Source of the DNA: JBKSMP01 sp964582055
Lineage (GTDB): Bacteria; Verrucomicrobiota; Verrucomicrobiia; Opitutales; UBA9783
DNA length: 22,014 nt
Assembly (NCBI GenBank): GCA_964582055.1
Contig: CAZOPT010000012.1
Span: 1 to 22,014, forward strand
Direction of reading: 5' to 3'
Under the pieces are notes generated by a model. It did not search any database. It was not told where the DNA came from and was given only the letters and a program-made list of their open reading frames with translations. Both the position numbers and the translations under genes were made by a program. Shown here one piece after another: positions 1 to 7,434 of the stretch (the stretch's first letter is position 1; each line of letters begins with the position of its first letter).

Positions 1-2
1 GT

Positions 3-107
3 GAAGGAACATTACAACAAATTAGAGAACAAAATCCCAATGCTGTCTTCATTTACTATAATGGGGTAAATCATTTTCAAGCACTAGTACCTCAACAAAC
101 GGTATAA
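3..107 (+). CDS. 3' end of a protein, OTU-like cysteine protease C-terminus (partial)
   Basis: An open frame runs in from the left edge (first full codon at base 3) and stops with TAA at 105-107, giving 34 visible residues. The tail includes Y-Y-N-G-V-N-H-F-Q-A-L-V-P. This resembles the end of OTU-family deubiquitinases, where the catalytic histidine sits in an N-H-[FY]-x-x-L motif on the last strand. The catalytic Asp and Cys would lie further upstream, outside the window, so neither the protease assignment nor its activity can be confirmed here. OTU proteases in bacteria are mostly known from host-associated organisms, where some act as secreted effectors. The reading frame and its stop are seen directly; the family call rests on one short motif. 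Confidence 0.45.
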   Translation, partial: EGTLQQIREQNPNAVFIYYNGVNHFQALVPQQTV

Positions 108-169
108 CGAGCTCAAAATTGAAATATTAAGATTGTTAAAAACTCCTTTTAAGATTTGCAACTTATTAC

Positions 170-196
170 AATTCTTAAGAGGAATTTTTATTTTTA
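170..196 (+). terminator. Weak candidate terminator after the OTU-like gene
   Basis: A 5-bp stem (AATTC at 170-174, GAATT at 182-186) with a 7-base loop is followed by a long T-rich run ending near 196. It lies about 60 bases after the stop of the left-edge partial gene and abuts the end of the convergent ferritin gene. The stem is short and AT-rich, so termination strength is doubtful. Confidence 0.25.
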
Positions 197-685
197 TTAC
201 CGTTGGGCGGCTTTGTGATCTAGGGTGAATAAGGAACAAGAACAATCTTTGGCAAGTTCCAAGGCTCCGATCATTGTTTGGCAATTATTTTCTTCTTCGA
301 CCTGCTCATTGATAAACCATTGCAAGAAGGTTTCTGTTGGATAGTCTTTTTGTTGGATGGCAAGTGCGAAAGCTTTATGGAGATGTTCGGTAATTTCCAC
401 TTCGAGTTTATAAGCGATTTGGAAAGCCTCAAGAGGGGTTTGGACATTGTAAGTAGGACATTCAAAACTTTGCAATTTAACACGGCCTTGACGCTCTTGA
501 ATGTATTTGTAAATACGCATTGCATGTTCCAATTCTTCTTCGTATTGTTTTTTCATCCAATGAGCGAAACCACTATATGGAGCCGCTCCTAAATCTGCTG
601 CTAAACTTAAATAAGCGTAAGCTGATTCAAATTCATGTTTCATCTGTTCATTTAAAGCAGCTTCAATTATACTATCAATCTTCAT
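197..685 (-). CDS. ftnA: Non-heme ferritin, iron storage
   Basis: The 162-residue product is a cytoplasmic ferritin of the bacterial FtnA type, which oxidises Fe(II) and stores it as a mineral core in a 24-subunit shell. The diiron-site residues fit: E18 in the first helix, the E51-x-x-H54 pair in the second, E95 in the third, and the Q128-V-E-E cluster in the fourth. Length matches the family (about 160-170). There is no Met heme ligand pattern that would suggest bacterioferritin. The ATG at 685 gives the complete first helix; only a weak AGGT precedes it. The gene stands alone, divergent from fabV across 178 bases and convergent with the left-edge partial gene. Fur or iron control would be usual for the family, but I could not identify a convincing operator. 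Confidence 0.93.
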   Translation of the reverse strand: MKIDSIIEAALNEQMKHEFESAYAYLSLAADLGAAPYSGFAHWMKKQYEEELEHAMRIYKYIQERQGRVKLQSFECPTYNVQTPLEAFQIAYKLEVEITEHLHKAFALAIQQKDYPTETFLQWFINEQVEEENNCQTMIGALELAKDCSCSLFTLDHKAAQR

Positions 686-863
686 ATATTGAACCTAATA
701 GAATGTTCCAAGGTTGTCGATCTTTTTGTTAATTATTTTGTAATGGTTAGAAATTATACAGTTCTTATAGGTATACCGAACATGTGGCTTTCGATTTTTG
801 TATAAATGCTATTTTTTATAAGAAAATTTTTGACCTTCTGGGAGAACTTGTCACACTTTAGTT

Positions 864-2063
864 ATGATCATAAAACCGAGAGTTCGAGGATTTATATGCA
901 TTACGGCCCATCCGGATGGTTGTGAAGCTCAAGTAAATAAGCAAGTGGAATATGTTTTGCAGCAAGGAGTTTTTGAAAAGGCGCCGAAGCGAGTGCTTAT
1001 TTTAGGGGCTTCAACGGGTTATGGGCTTGCCAGTCGTATCGTAAGTGCGATAGGGGGTAAAGCCGATACATTTGGGGTGTTTTTCGAGCGACCGGGTGAT
1101 GATACAAAACCTGCTTCTCCGGGATGGTATAATACGGTTGCTTTTGAAAAAGCTGCTGAAGCTCGAGGCTTGAAGGCTTATTCGATGAACGGTGATGCTT
1201 TTTCGGCAGAATTTAAGGCGCAAGTTGTTCGTGAATTACGCGAAAAAATGGGAAGTATCGATTGTGTTATTTACAGTTTGGCGGCACCACGTCGTACGGA
1301 CAAGGATGGCAATACCTACAAATCTGTTTTGAAACCAGTCGGTCAGACATTTACAAGCAAAACTGTCAATACCGATAAGGGTGAAGTTTATGAAACATCC
1401 TTAGAACCGGCTACAGAAGACGACGTTTTTCAAACGGTTAAGGTCATGGGTGGTGAAGATTGGGAAGAATGGATACAGCTTTTAGTGGCGGAAAATTTGT
1501 TGGGAAAAGGGGTAGCCACGATAGCGTATTCTTATATTGGTCCTGAAGTTACTTGGCCGATTTATAAATCTGGAACAATCGGTCGTGCTAAGGAACATCT
1601 TGCACAAACTGCTGAAAAATTGAATCAGTTTTTGCAAGAAAAACTCCAAGGTCGTGCGCTTATTTCTGTTAATAAAGCAGTTGTAACTCAAGCAAGTTCT
1701 GCTATTCCTGTCGTACCTTTGTACAATTCTGTTCTTTTTAAAGTGATGAAAGAAAAGGGTTTGCATGAAGATTGTATTGAGCAAATTTATCGTTTATTTT
1801 CAGGTTTGTTTGATCATAAAGTTGCTTTACGGCAAGACCGTGCAACTTGTGTTCGGTTAGACGATCGTGAATTGCTTCCAGAAGTACAAGAAGAAGTACA
1901 ATCGATTTGGGAGAAAATAAACACGGAAAATTTGCGTCAATTAAGCGATTTTGATGGTTATCAAGAAAATTTCTTGCAGTTATTTGGCTTTGATTGTGTC
2001 GGTATTGATTACGATGCTGATGTTGAAGCTCAACGCCCTATAAAGCATTTGTTAAATGCATGA
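864..2063 (+). CDS. fabV: Enoyl-ACP reductase FabV (trans-2-enoyl reductase family)
   Basis: The 399-residue product matches FabV in length and layout. It reduces the enoyl-ACP double bond with NADH in the last step of each fatty acid elongation cycle. The N-terminus M-I-I-K-P-x-x-R-G-F-I is typical of the family. A glycine-rich nucleotide site (G-A-S-T-G-Y-G) lies at residues 48-54. The FabV catalytic pair in Y-x8-K spacing is Y234 and K243, a wider spacing than in FabI. Related trans-2-enoyl-CoA reductases share the fold, so a CoA substrate is possible; no other enoyl reductase is visible here to settle this. FabV enzymes are generally insensitive to triclosan. It is the first gene of a four-gene run, and its stop overlaps the next start in ATGA. 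Confidence 0.95.
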   Translation: MIIKPRVRGFICITAHPDGCEAQVNKQVEYVLQQGVFEKAPKRVLILGASTGYGLASRIVSAIGGKADTFGVFFERPGDDTKPASPGWYNTVAFEKAAEARGLKAYSMNGDAFSAEFKAQVVRELREKMGSIDCVIYSLAAPRRTDKDGNTYKSVLKPVGQTFTSKTVNTDKGEVYETSLEPATEDDVFQTVKVMGGEDWEEWIQLLVAENLLGKGVATIAYSYIGPEVTWPIYKSGTIGRAKEHLAQTAEKLNQFLQEKLQGRALISVNKAVVTQASSAIPVVPLYNSVLFKVMKEKGLHEDCIEQIYRLFSGLFDHKVALRQDRATCVRLDDRELLPEVQEEVQSIWEKINTENLRQLSDFDGYQENFLQLFGFDCVGIDYDADVEAQRPIKHLLNA

Positions 2064-2884
2064 CGGATCCCATACAGGATTTGTTAAAAACGATTTTGAA
2101 AGCACAGAAAGCTTTAGGGGAAGTTTGTTTTCCGCTTAATCCAGAGGTTTTAAAAAAGTATTTGCAAGCATCTAATGTGGAAGAAAATCATGGAGTGGAA
2201 AAGATTGAAGTAATGCGAGTTGAAAATAAAATAGATCAACTTGAAGCCTTTTCTTTACCCGAAGGAACTAAAGAAGAGCAGTGGCAATGGCTTAAGCAGC
2301 GCGTTTTAACCTGTCCGCATTGTTTGAAGCATTTATATCCAGGAAAAAAACTTGTTTTTGGTAGTGGGAATTTAAATGCAAATATCTTTTTTTGTGGAGA
2401 AGCACCTGGTGCGGATGAAGAAGAGCAAGGTGAAGTATTTGTCGGCAGGGCAGGGCAGTTGCTTACAAAAATTATTGAAGCAATGGGATTGAAACGTTCT
2501 GATGTTTATATTGGCAACATTATGAATTGGCGCCCAGAAACACCGAATCACATTGGAAATCGTCCGCCGACTCAAGAAGAAATGCAGTTTTGCATCCCGT
2601 ATTTGAAAGGGCAATTGAATATTGTAAAACCTAAAGTTATTGTGGCTTTAGGGGCAACGGCTGTTAGTGGTTTGCTAGGTCATGATCCCCAAAGACGTAT
2701 GCGGGATTGTCGTGGTAATTGGTTTGAATTTAATGACATTCCTTTAATGGTTACCTATCATCCTTCTTATCTGCTTCGAAATGCTACGAATGCTTCTAAA
2801 CGTGTTGTTTGGGAAGATATGTTGAAGGTTATGGAATTTTTGCAGATGTCAATTTCCGAACGGCAAAAAAATTATTTTTTGTAA
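2060..2884 (+). CDS. Uracil-DNA glycosylase, family 4-like
   Basis: The 274-residue product carries the core of Fe-S uracil-DNA glycosylases, which excise uracil from DNA in base excision repair. Visible motifs are G-E-A-P-G at 113-117, F-V-G-R-A-G-Q-L-L at 127-135 and H-P-S at 234-236. Cluster-ligand candidates are C85 and C88 (C-P-H-C) and C178. The position where family 4 enzymes such as the Thermus protein have the third cysteine is W157 (N-W-R-P), so only three of four ligands are seen; from memory, some proteobacterial relatives also carry W-R-P here. Residues 1-84 are a charged N-terminal extension relative to the roughly 200-residue core and show no recognisable domain. Translation is likely coupled to fabV through the 4-base overlap. 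Confidence 0.88.
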   Translation: MTDPIQDLLKTILKAQKALGEVCFPLNPEVLKKYLQASNVEENHGVEKIEVMRVENKIDQLEAFSLPEGTKEEQWQWLKQRVLTCPHCLKHLYPGKKLVFGSGNLNANIFFCGEAPGADEEEQGEVFVGRAGQLLTKIIEAMGLKRSDVYIGNIMNWRPETPNHIGNRPPTQEEMQFCIPYLKGQLNIVKPKVIVALGATAVSGLLGHDPQRRMRDCRGNWFEFNDIPLMVTYHPSYLLRNATNASKRVVWEDMLKVMEFLQMSISERQKNYFL

Positions 2885-2956
2885 AAAATGCCTATTTTTT
2901 TCTAGAAAAGTGTCGTTTTATTGTATTAGATGTATCAGTTTGCAAAGGAAAGATTT

Positions 2957-3658
2957 ATGGAAGCACAACCCTTAGACTCTTTTTTACAAAAATTAGACAC
3001 GGATGGTCATTTGTTGGAATGTATTCCTAATAAGATTGTTTGGTTAAGCGGAGCACCAGGTGCAGGGAAAGGTACTAATGAGCGTTATATTATTGAGTGT
3101 GGACATTTATATCCGAGTCCTTTAATTGCAAGTAGTTTGCTCAATAGTCCCGAGATGCGTGAAAAGATTAATCGTGGGTTGCTTTTGGATGATGCTACTG
3201 TTATTTCTTCGGTATTCAGTGGTTTGCAAGATCCAATCTATGAGGAGGGAGTAGTGGTCGATGGATTTCCAAGAACGCAAGGGCAAGCTTATAGCATTTA
3301 TTGGCTTTATCGTGCAATGCAGGAAAAGGGTTACAATCCCTTATTTTATGTTATTGTTTTGACTTTGGGTGAAAATGAAAGTGTCCGGCGACAATTATAT
3401 CGTGGAGAGCGTGCTAAGGAATATAATGCGCGTATACGTAAGACCGGTCAAGGTGTTTTGAAAGAAGTACGTCCGACGGATTTGGATCCAGAAATCGCTC
3501 GTCAACGTTATCAAATTTTTATGCAAGAGACTTATGTGGCACTACAAATGTTAAAAGGTAAAATGCCATTTATAACCATTGATAGCAATGGAAGTTTGCG
3601 TGAAGTTAAGGAACGTGTATTAGCTGCTGTAAAATTATTGAAACTAAATGCAAATTAA
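2957..3658 (+). CDS. Adenylate-kinase-like nucleoside monophosphate kinase
   Basis: This is a P-loop kinase of the adenylate kinase family, which transfers phosphate from ATP to a nucleoside monophosphate. With the start used here (233 residues) the P-loop G-A-P-G-A-G-K-G-T is at 32-40 and the D-G-F-P-R-T motif at 102-107. The C-terminal half keeps an R-x-T-D-L-D segment, but I do not see the usual long LID with zinc-binding cysteines, nor a canonical G-R LID start. The NMP substrate is therefore open, and this may not be the main Adk. An in-frame ATG at 2930 would add nine residues, but only 2957 has a good ribosome-binding site (AAAGGAA at 2944-2950). It is the third gene of the fabV run and overlaps the next gene by 11 bases. 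Confidence 0.8.
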   Translation: MEAQPLDSFLQKLDTDGHLLECIPNKIVWLSGAPGAGKGTNERYIIECGHLYPSPLIASSLLNSPEMREKINRGLLLDDATVISSVFSGLQDPIYEEGVVVDGFPRTQGQAYSIYWLYRAMQEKGYNPLFYVIVLTLGENESVRRQLYRGERAKEYNARIRKTGQGVLKEVRPTDLDPEIARQRYQIFMQETYVALQMLKGKMPFITIDSNGSLREVKERVLAAVKLLKLNAN

Positions 3659-5255
3659 ATTTGTTCACATTGTTCTCATAAGTCTTTTAGGGCTTTTGGG
3701 ATGTTCTAAAAAAGAAACAGAAGTTCAACGTGCTTGTTGTGATGGTATCCTTCTTGTAGGTATAGGTCCTGATCCGGAAGGCTTAGATCCTCATTGCGTT
3801 TCTGGGGTTACTGAACAAAATATTCTTAGGTCTCTTTTTGAAGGTTTAGTTAAACCGCACCCAAAGACTTTAGAGCCAGAACCGGCAGTTGCAGAGCGAT
3901 GGATGGTAAGTACAGATGGTTTACGTTATACATTTTATTTGCGTCCAAATGCTACTTGGAGTAATGGCGATAAAATAGGGGCAGAAGATTTTTTGTTTTC
4001 TTTTCAGCGCTTGCTTACACCTGCTATTGGAGCTTCAGGAGCTACTTCTTTCTTTGTAATCAAAAATGCAAAGCAATTTTATAATGGTGAAGTATCGTTT
4101 GACGAAGTTGGTATTAAAGCGCTTGATGCTTTAACCTTAGAATTTACTTTGGAGAATCCAACGGCTTACTTTCTTTCCCTTTTAATGCAAGCTGCAGCTT
4201 ATCCACTTCATCGTGAGACGTTAAAACAATGCAATGGAGAGTTTACTCGAGATCCTACTTGGACACGTGTACAAGATTTTGTTTGTAATGGGCCTTTTGT
4301 ACTTAAAAAGTGGAAAGTTGGTGAAAAAATTGAGGTTGTCAAAAATGAATTGTATTGGAATGAGTCGTGTGTAAAGCTTAATGGTATTGTTTTCAAACCG
4401 ATTAGTGATTATACTACTGAGGAACGGGCTTTTAGGCGTGGGCAATTACATATTACGGAAAATGTCCCTTATTCTAAAATAAAGGAATATTATCAGAAAA
4501 AAGATGATCAGTTGAAAATTCATCCTTATCTTGGAACTTTTTATTATATCTTTAATACAAAGATAAAACCATTAGACGATGTTAGAGTTCGTAGAGCACT
4601 TAATTTGGCATTACATCGTGATTCTTTGATGGGCAATGACCTTTTTTGTATTAAACACCGTTCTGCCTTTCAATTAGTTCCTGAAGGTTGTTGTGGTTTT
4701 CAATGCATTAATCCTGTAAAAGAAGATGCAGATCTTGCTCGAAAATTATTAGCAGAAGCAGGTTATCCAAACGGTCAAAATTTTCCTAAATTATCGCTTA
4801 TTTTTAATACAACCGAAGGTCAGACGTATCTTGCCTCTGCGATTCAAGAAATGTGGAAAAAAGAACTTAATATCGATGTTGAAACTATCAATCTCGAGTG
4901 GAAAGTATATTTAAATCGACGTCGTGAAAAAAACTTCGAAATTGCGCGTGGTGGTTGGGTCGGTGATTATAATGATCCAACAACTTTTCTCGATATGTGG
5001 CGCAGCAATAGTTATAATAACTATACTTATTGGCATAATGACGAATTTGATCGTTTGTTAGATGTTGCCGCAAACATGAACGATGTTTTGGAACGTATGC
5101 AGGTTTTACAAAAGGGTGAAGCACTTATTTTGGAAGAAGTACCTTTATTGCCACTTCATTCAAGTGCTACTTCTCATTTGGTGCATCCGTCTGTCCAGAA
5201 TTGGTATACCAATTTGCTTGATTGGCATCCTTACGACTGTATTTATTTAGAATAA
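3648..5255 (+). CDS. Peptide ABC transporter substrate-binding lipoprotein (OppA/DppA-like)
   Basis: The 535-residue product is a family 5 extracellular solute-binding protein, which captures peptides and hands them to an ABC permease. The N-terminus is a lipoprotein signal peptide with lipobox L-L-G-C (C19). The family signature is visible in order: the D-P-x-x-x-D-P-H entry strand, W-S-N-G-D-K-I-G-A-E-D-F near residue 105, the V-R-V-R-R-A-L-N-L-A-L segment, G-D-Y-N-D-P-T-T-F-L-D and a P-L-L-P-L-H C-terminal motif. No permease or ATPase gene lies next to it, so its partners must be encoded elsewhere. It overlaps the kinase gene by 11 bases, has no clear ribosome-binding site and is probably translationally coupled. 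The substrate cannot be read from sequence alone; other family members bind murein tripeptide, heme or nickel complexes. Confidence 0.92.
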   Translation: MQIKFVHIVLISLLGLLGCSKKETEVQRACCDGILLVGIGPDPEGLDPHCVSGVTEQNILRSLFEGLVKPHPKTLEPEPAVAERWMVSTDGLRYTFYLRPNATWSNGDKIGAEDFLFSFQRLLTPAIGASGATSFFVIKNAKQFYNGEVSFDEVGIKALDALTLEFTLENPTAYFLSLLMQAAAYPLHRETLKQCNGEFTRDPTWTRVQDFVCNGPFVLKKWKVGEKIEVVKNELYWNESCVKLNGIVFKPISDYTTEERAFRRGQLHITENVPYSKIKEYYQKKDDQLKIHPYLGTFYYIFNTKIKPLDDVRVRRALNLALHRDSLMGNDLFCIKHRSAFQLVPEGCCGFQCINPVKEDADLARKLLAEAGYPNGQNFPKLSLIFNTTEGQTYLASAIQEMWKKELNIDVETINLEWKVYLNRRREKNFEIARGGWVGDYNDPTTFLDMWRSNSYNNYTYWHNDEFDRLLDVAANMNDVLERMQVLQKGEALILEEVPLLPLHSSATSHLVHPSVQNWYTNLLDWHPYDCIYLE

Positions 5256-5329
5256 AAGGATTAATGAAATTTTGCAAAGAATCTTCTTAATTCGAAATAG
5301 CATTTTTATAAAAAATATTCTTTTAAGGG

Positions 5330-5359
5330 TTGACAGCGTATAAATAACGGGTCTAATTT
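5330..5359 (+). promoter_or_regulatory. Candidate promoter for the cupin gene
   Basis: A perfect -35 hexamer TTGACA at 5330-5335 is followed after 18 bases by TAATTT at 5354-5359, which fits only the loose TAnnnT -10 pattern. It sits about 60 bases before the cupin start in a 165-base gap after the lipoprotein gene. The -10 box is poor, so this remains a guess. Confidence 0.3.
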
Positions 5360-5420
5360 AGCGAACGCAGATAATTTGTGGTCAAATTTGTTGATAAAAC
5401 TAACATAGAAAGGATTGAGT

Positions 5421-5750
5421 ATGTATATTGATTTTTCGGAATTACCGATAAAGGAACTTAAAAATTTTTACAAAGGGGAAGGTAGTGTTTTTGCAAAAAT
5501 TGTTTTGGAGGATAAAAATAAAATTATGTATGGTACTTTGCCTGCAGGTGCATCGATAGGCGAACATACTCATATTGATAACTGTGAAATGTTTTATGTG
5601 TTTAAAGGTAGTGTAAGAGCTATTTGTGATGGTGTTGAGGAACGTATTACAGAAAGCAATCTCCATTATTGTCCTCAAGGGCACACACATACAATTATAA
5701 ATGATACCGATTCAGATGTATTGTATTTGTCTATCATTCCAAGACAGTAA
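5421..5750 (+). CDS. Small single-domain cupin protein
   Basis: The 109-residue product folds as one cupin beta-barrel. Cupin motif 1 is G-E-H-T-H with E nine or so residues later and a closing F-x-G. Motif 2 has P-x-G-H-x-H followed by N. The three His and one Glu needed for a bound metal are present. Small cupins of this kind may be dioxygenases, sugar isomerases, sensors or regulators; nothing here specifies which. ATG at 5421 is chosen because AAGGA at 5410-5414 sits six bases upstream of it, whereas the in-frame TTG at 5415 would touch the ribosome-binding site. The gene appears to be monocistronic, with the candidate promoter at 5330 and hairpins after its stop. Confidence 0.85.
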   Translation: MYIDFSELPIKELKNFYKGEGSVFAKIVLEDKNKIMYGTLPAGASIGEHTHIDNCEMFYVFKGSVRAICDGVEERITESNLHYCPQGHTHTIINDTDSDVLYLSIIPRQ

Positions 5751-5787
5751 TATTGACCTTGTAAAAATTATAGAGTGAATTCTTTGT

Positions 5788-5848
5788 AAATGCAGTTTGA
5801 TATGCATTTCAGGTTGAAGTTTTTAATATTTCATAAATGCAGTTTTTT
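5788..5848 (+). repeat. Three-arm alternative hairpin set ending in a T6 run, after the cupin gene
   Basis: AAATGCA occurs at 5788-5794 and again at 5835-5841. Between them lies its exact complement TGCATTT at 5803-5809. The middle arm can pair with either flank, giving two mutually exclusive 7-bp hairpins. The second is followed by a T-run at 5843-5848. As seen, this is either a plain terminator for the cupin transcript or an attenuator-like switch. No plus-strand gene follows within 3.8 kb, which favours the simple 3' end. A longer shared string, TAAATGCAGTTT (5787-5798 and 5834-5845), makes the outer arms a direct repeat too. Confidence 0.4.
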
Positions 5849-5905
5849 CCAATTATGATACTGCTTAGTGTGTTTTATGTTTTCAAATTTTTAAAAGTTT
5901 TGTTA

Positions 5906-6100
5906 TCAATGTGGAATAGTTGTTTTGCGAGCTGTTAGAGAAGTTGTTGAAAAATCGTGATTTATGGATGTGTTATTTGCAAATATTGCATTTCCTGAAG
6001 AAATCGTGTGACCTTTATACACTCCTTGCATCGAGTTTTCTCCAGATAGATTATCTAAGCCGGTAATAGATGCTTGCGAACCAATAGAACCGATAGTCAT
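5906..6100 (-). CDS. Possible small protein of unknown function (64 aa)
   Basis: The ORF sits in the only long gap of the window (5751-6182). I do not recognise it. Its composition is unlike a chance ORF in AT-rich DNA: it is rich in Gly, Ser, Thr and Asn and poor in Lys, Phe and Leu, and the stretch is visibly less AT-rich than the bases on both sides. The ATG at 6100 starts 14 bases after the terminator of the tRNA-His transcript, so it would need its own promoter or read-through. There is no ribosome-binding site, no signal peptide and no membrane segment. It could be a small cytoplasmic or secreted protein, a remnant of a larger gene, or non-coding. Confidence 0.35.
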   Translation of the reverse strand: MTIGSIGSQASITGLDNLSGENSMQGVYKGHTISSGNAIFANNTSINHDFSTTSLTARKTTIPH

Positions 6101-6113
6101 ATATTTATTAAAT

Positions 6114-6134
6114 AAAAAAATGACTTAAAAGTCA
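6114..6134 (-). terminator. Rho-independent terminator after tRNA-His
   Basis: Read on the minus strand, TGACT-TTTA-AGTCA forms a 5-bp stem with a 4-base loop, followed directly by seven T residues (plus positions 6120 down to 6114). It lies 49 bases after the 3' end of tRNA-His and would close the transcript of the LysM-ftsW-murG-tRNA block. The stem is short but the U-tract is strong. Confidence 0.6.
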
Positions 6135-6182
6135 AATCGTTAATCGATAAAGTGTAAGATACTGGCTGCTTGAAAAATAAGC

Positions 6183-6260
6183 TGGGGTGGTAGACCGGGC
6201 TCGAACCGGCAACCCCTGGAACCACAATCCAGTGCTCTGACCAATTGAGCTACAACCACC
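6183..6260 (-). tRNA. tRNA-His (GTG)
   Basis: The minus strand folds into a complete cloverleaf. The anticodon stem CTGGA/TCCAG encloses the loop TTGTGGT, giving anticodon GTG (His). The extra 5' G(-1) characteristic of tRNA-His is encoded at 6260 and faces C73. The CCA end is encoded at 6185-6183. The T-arm loop is TTCGAGC. The acceptor stem has a single U-U mismatch at pair 6:67. It follows murG by 85 bases on the same strand with no terminator seen between them, so it may be cotranscribed with the cell-wall genes and released by processing. Confidence 0.95.
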
Positions 6261-6345
6261 ACTCCAGAACAATACAACGAAAATCTATTTGTAATGTCAA
6301 ACATTTTTGTTGTTATTTTATAAAGCAATTAATGCATTTAATAGG

Positions 6346-7434
6346 TTACACTTTTAAAACGTTTTCGATGTCGCTTGCGAGAAAATTAGTAGCATCGGTT
6401 TGGTTAAGTTGTTTTAAATTGTGTGATAATTTTTCAAGCAATTCAGGATTTTCTAGTAAACTTATAGTTTCGTTAAGTAGGCTATCGATATTGCTTTGTT
6501 CTAACATAAGACAACAGCCACGTTGCTCAAAATGGATGGCATTTGCTAATTGATGATTTTCGGCAGCATGCGGGTAAGGAATAATAATAGATGGTGTTTC
6601 ACATTTTGCTAATTCTGCAAGTGTTCCGGCACCTGCACGACTGATTACGAGATCTGCTGCAGAATAAAGCTGATGCATTTGATTATAAAAAGGAACAAAA
6701 GTAACTTGTGTCCGAATACCTTCTGCGTTTGTTTTTTCGATTGAATGAGCTTTGCCTTTGTTTAATCCTGTTACGCAAAGGACATTAATATTTTTATTAT
6801 TAAGAATTTCAAAGTGATCAATGACCCATTTGTTGAGTCTAGTGGCTCCTTGGCTTCCTCCTACAACTACAACTAGTTTTTGATGCGGTGAGAAATTGAG
6901 TTGAACTTTGGCTTTCCCTTGATTGATTTTTTGGATTTCCTTACGAATAGGCATGCCACAACTTAAAACTGTTTTTGTAAAAACACTTTGAAGTTGTACC
7001 CCTTCAGGTAGGTAAATTCTCTTAGCAAAAAAACTTAAAAAACGAATTGCTTTTCCAGGAACATAATTAGCTTCATGTAAAAAGCAATTTTTTCTCAATA
7101 AAAAAGCTGCAATAATTACTCCTGTGTTTAAAAAGCCTCCAAATCCAACCACTGCATCTGTTCGTGTTGTTTTAATAAGGTGAATGGAATATAGAAAGTT
7201 TTTAATTTGAAGATAAAAAAAACGTGGCCATTTAAAAATGTTTTTCGAAAAACCAATACCAGGAAATTGTATAAAGTGCAATTCTGGATATGCTTGACAA
7301 AGCTCTTGATCGACCCGTTTTTGTGAAGTAATTAGGATACACTTATGCCCATCTTCGCGCAACTTTTCAGCTAAAGCAATTCCTGGAGATAGGTGTCCGC
7401 CTGTTCCTCCACAAGCGATAATAAAAGTACTCAT
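6346..7434 (-). CDS. murG: UDP-GlcNAc:lipid I N-acetylglucosaminyltransferase
   Basis: MurG adds GlcNAc to lipid I to make lipid II, the last cytoplasmic step of peptidoglycan synthesis, at the inner face of the membrane. The 362 residues match the family. Seen motifs are G-G-T-G-G-H at 9-14, G-F-G-G-F, H-E-A-N-x-x-P-G (usually H-E-Q-N), G-G-S-Q-G-A and S-R-A-G-A-G-T-L-A-E, followed by P-x-x-x-A-A-x-N-H-Q, which binds UDP-GlcNAc. Its ATG overlaps the ftsW stop in ATGA, so the pair is translationally coupled. In many division clusters murC follows murG; here tRNA-His and a terminator follow instead. Confidence 0.96.
   Translation of the reverse strand: MSTFIIACGGTGGHLSPGIALAEKLREDGHKCILITSQKRVDQELCQAYPELHFIQFPGIGFSKNIFKWPRFFYLQIKNFLYSIHLIKTTRTDAVVGFGGFLNTGVIIAAFLLRKNCFLHEANYVPGKAIRFLSFFAKRIYLPEGVQLQSVFTKTVLSCGMPIRKEIQKINQGKAKVQLNFSPHQKLVVVVGGSQGATRLNKWVIDHFEILNNKNINVLCVTGLNKGKAHSIEKTNAEGIRTQVTFVPFYNQMHQLYSAADLVISRAGAGTLAELAKCETPSIIIPYPHAAENHQLANAIHFEQRGCCLMLEQSNIDSLLNETISLLENPELLEKLSHNLKQLNQTDATNFLASDIENVLKV

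Noticed and set aside
278..592. Plus-strand ORF of 104 codons within the ferritin gene
   Set aside because: It is antisense to a clear ferritin with intact active-site residues, and its own translation resembles no protein.
755..780. Palindrome-like GGTATACC within GTTC...GAAC between ferritin and fabV, considered as an iron-regulator operator
   Set aside because: It does not resemble a Fur box and the outer symmetry is imperfect. A short AT-rich palindrome is expected by chance.
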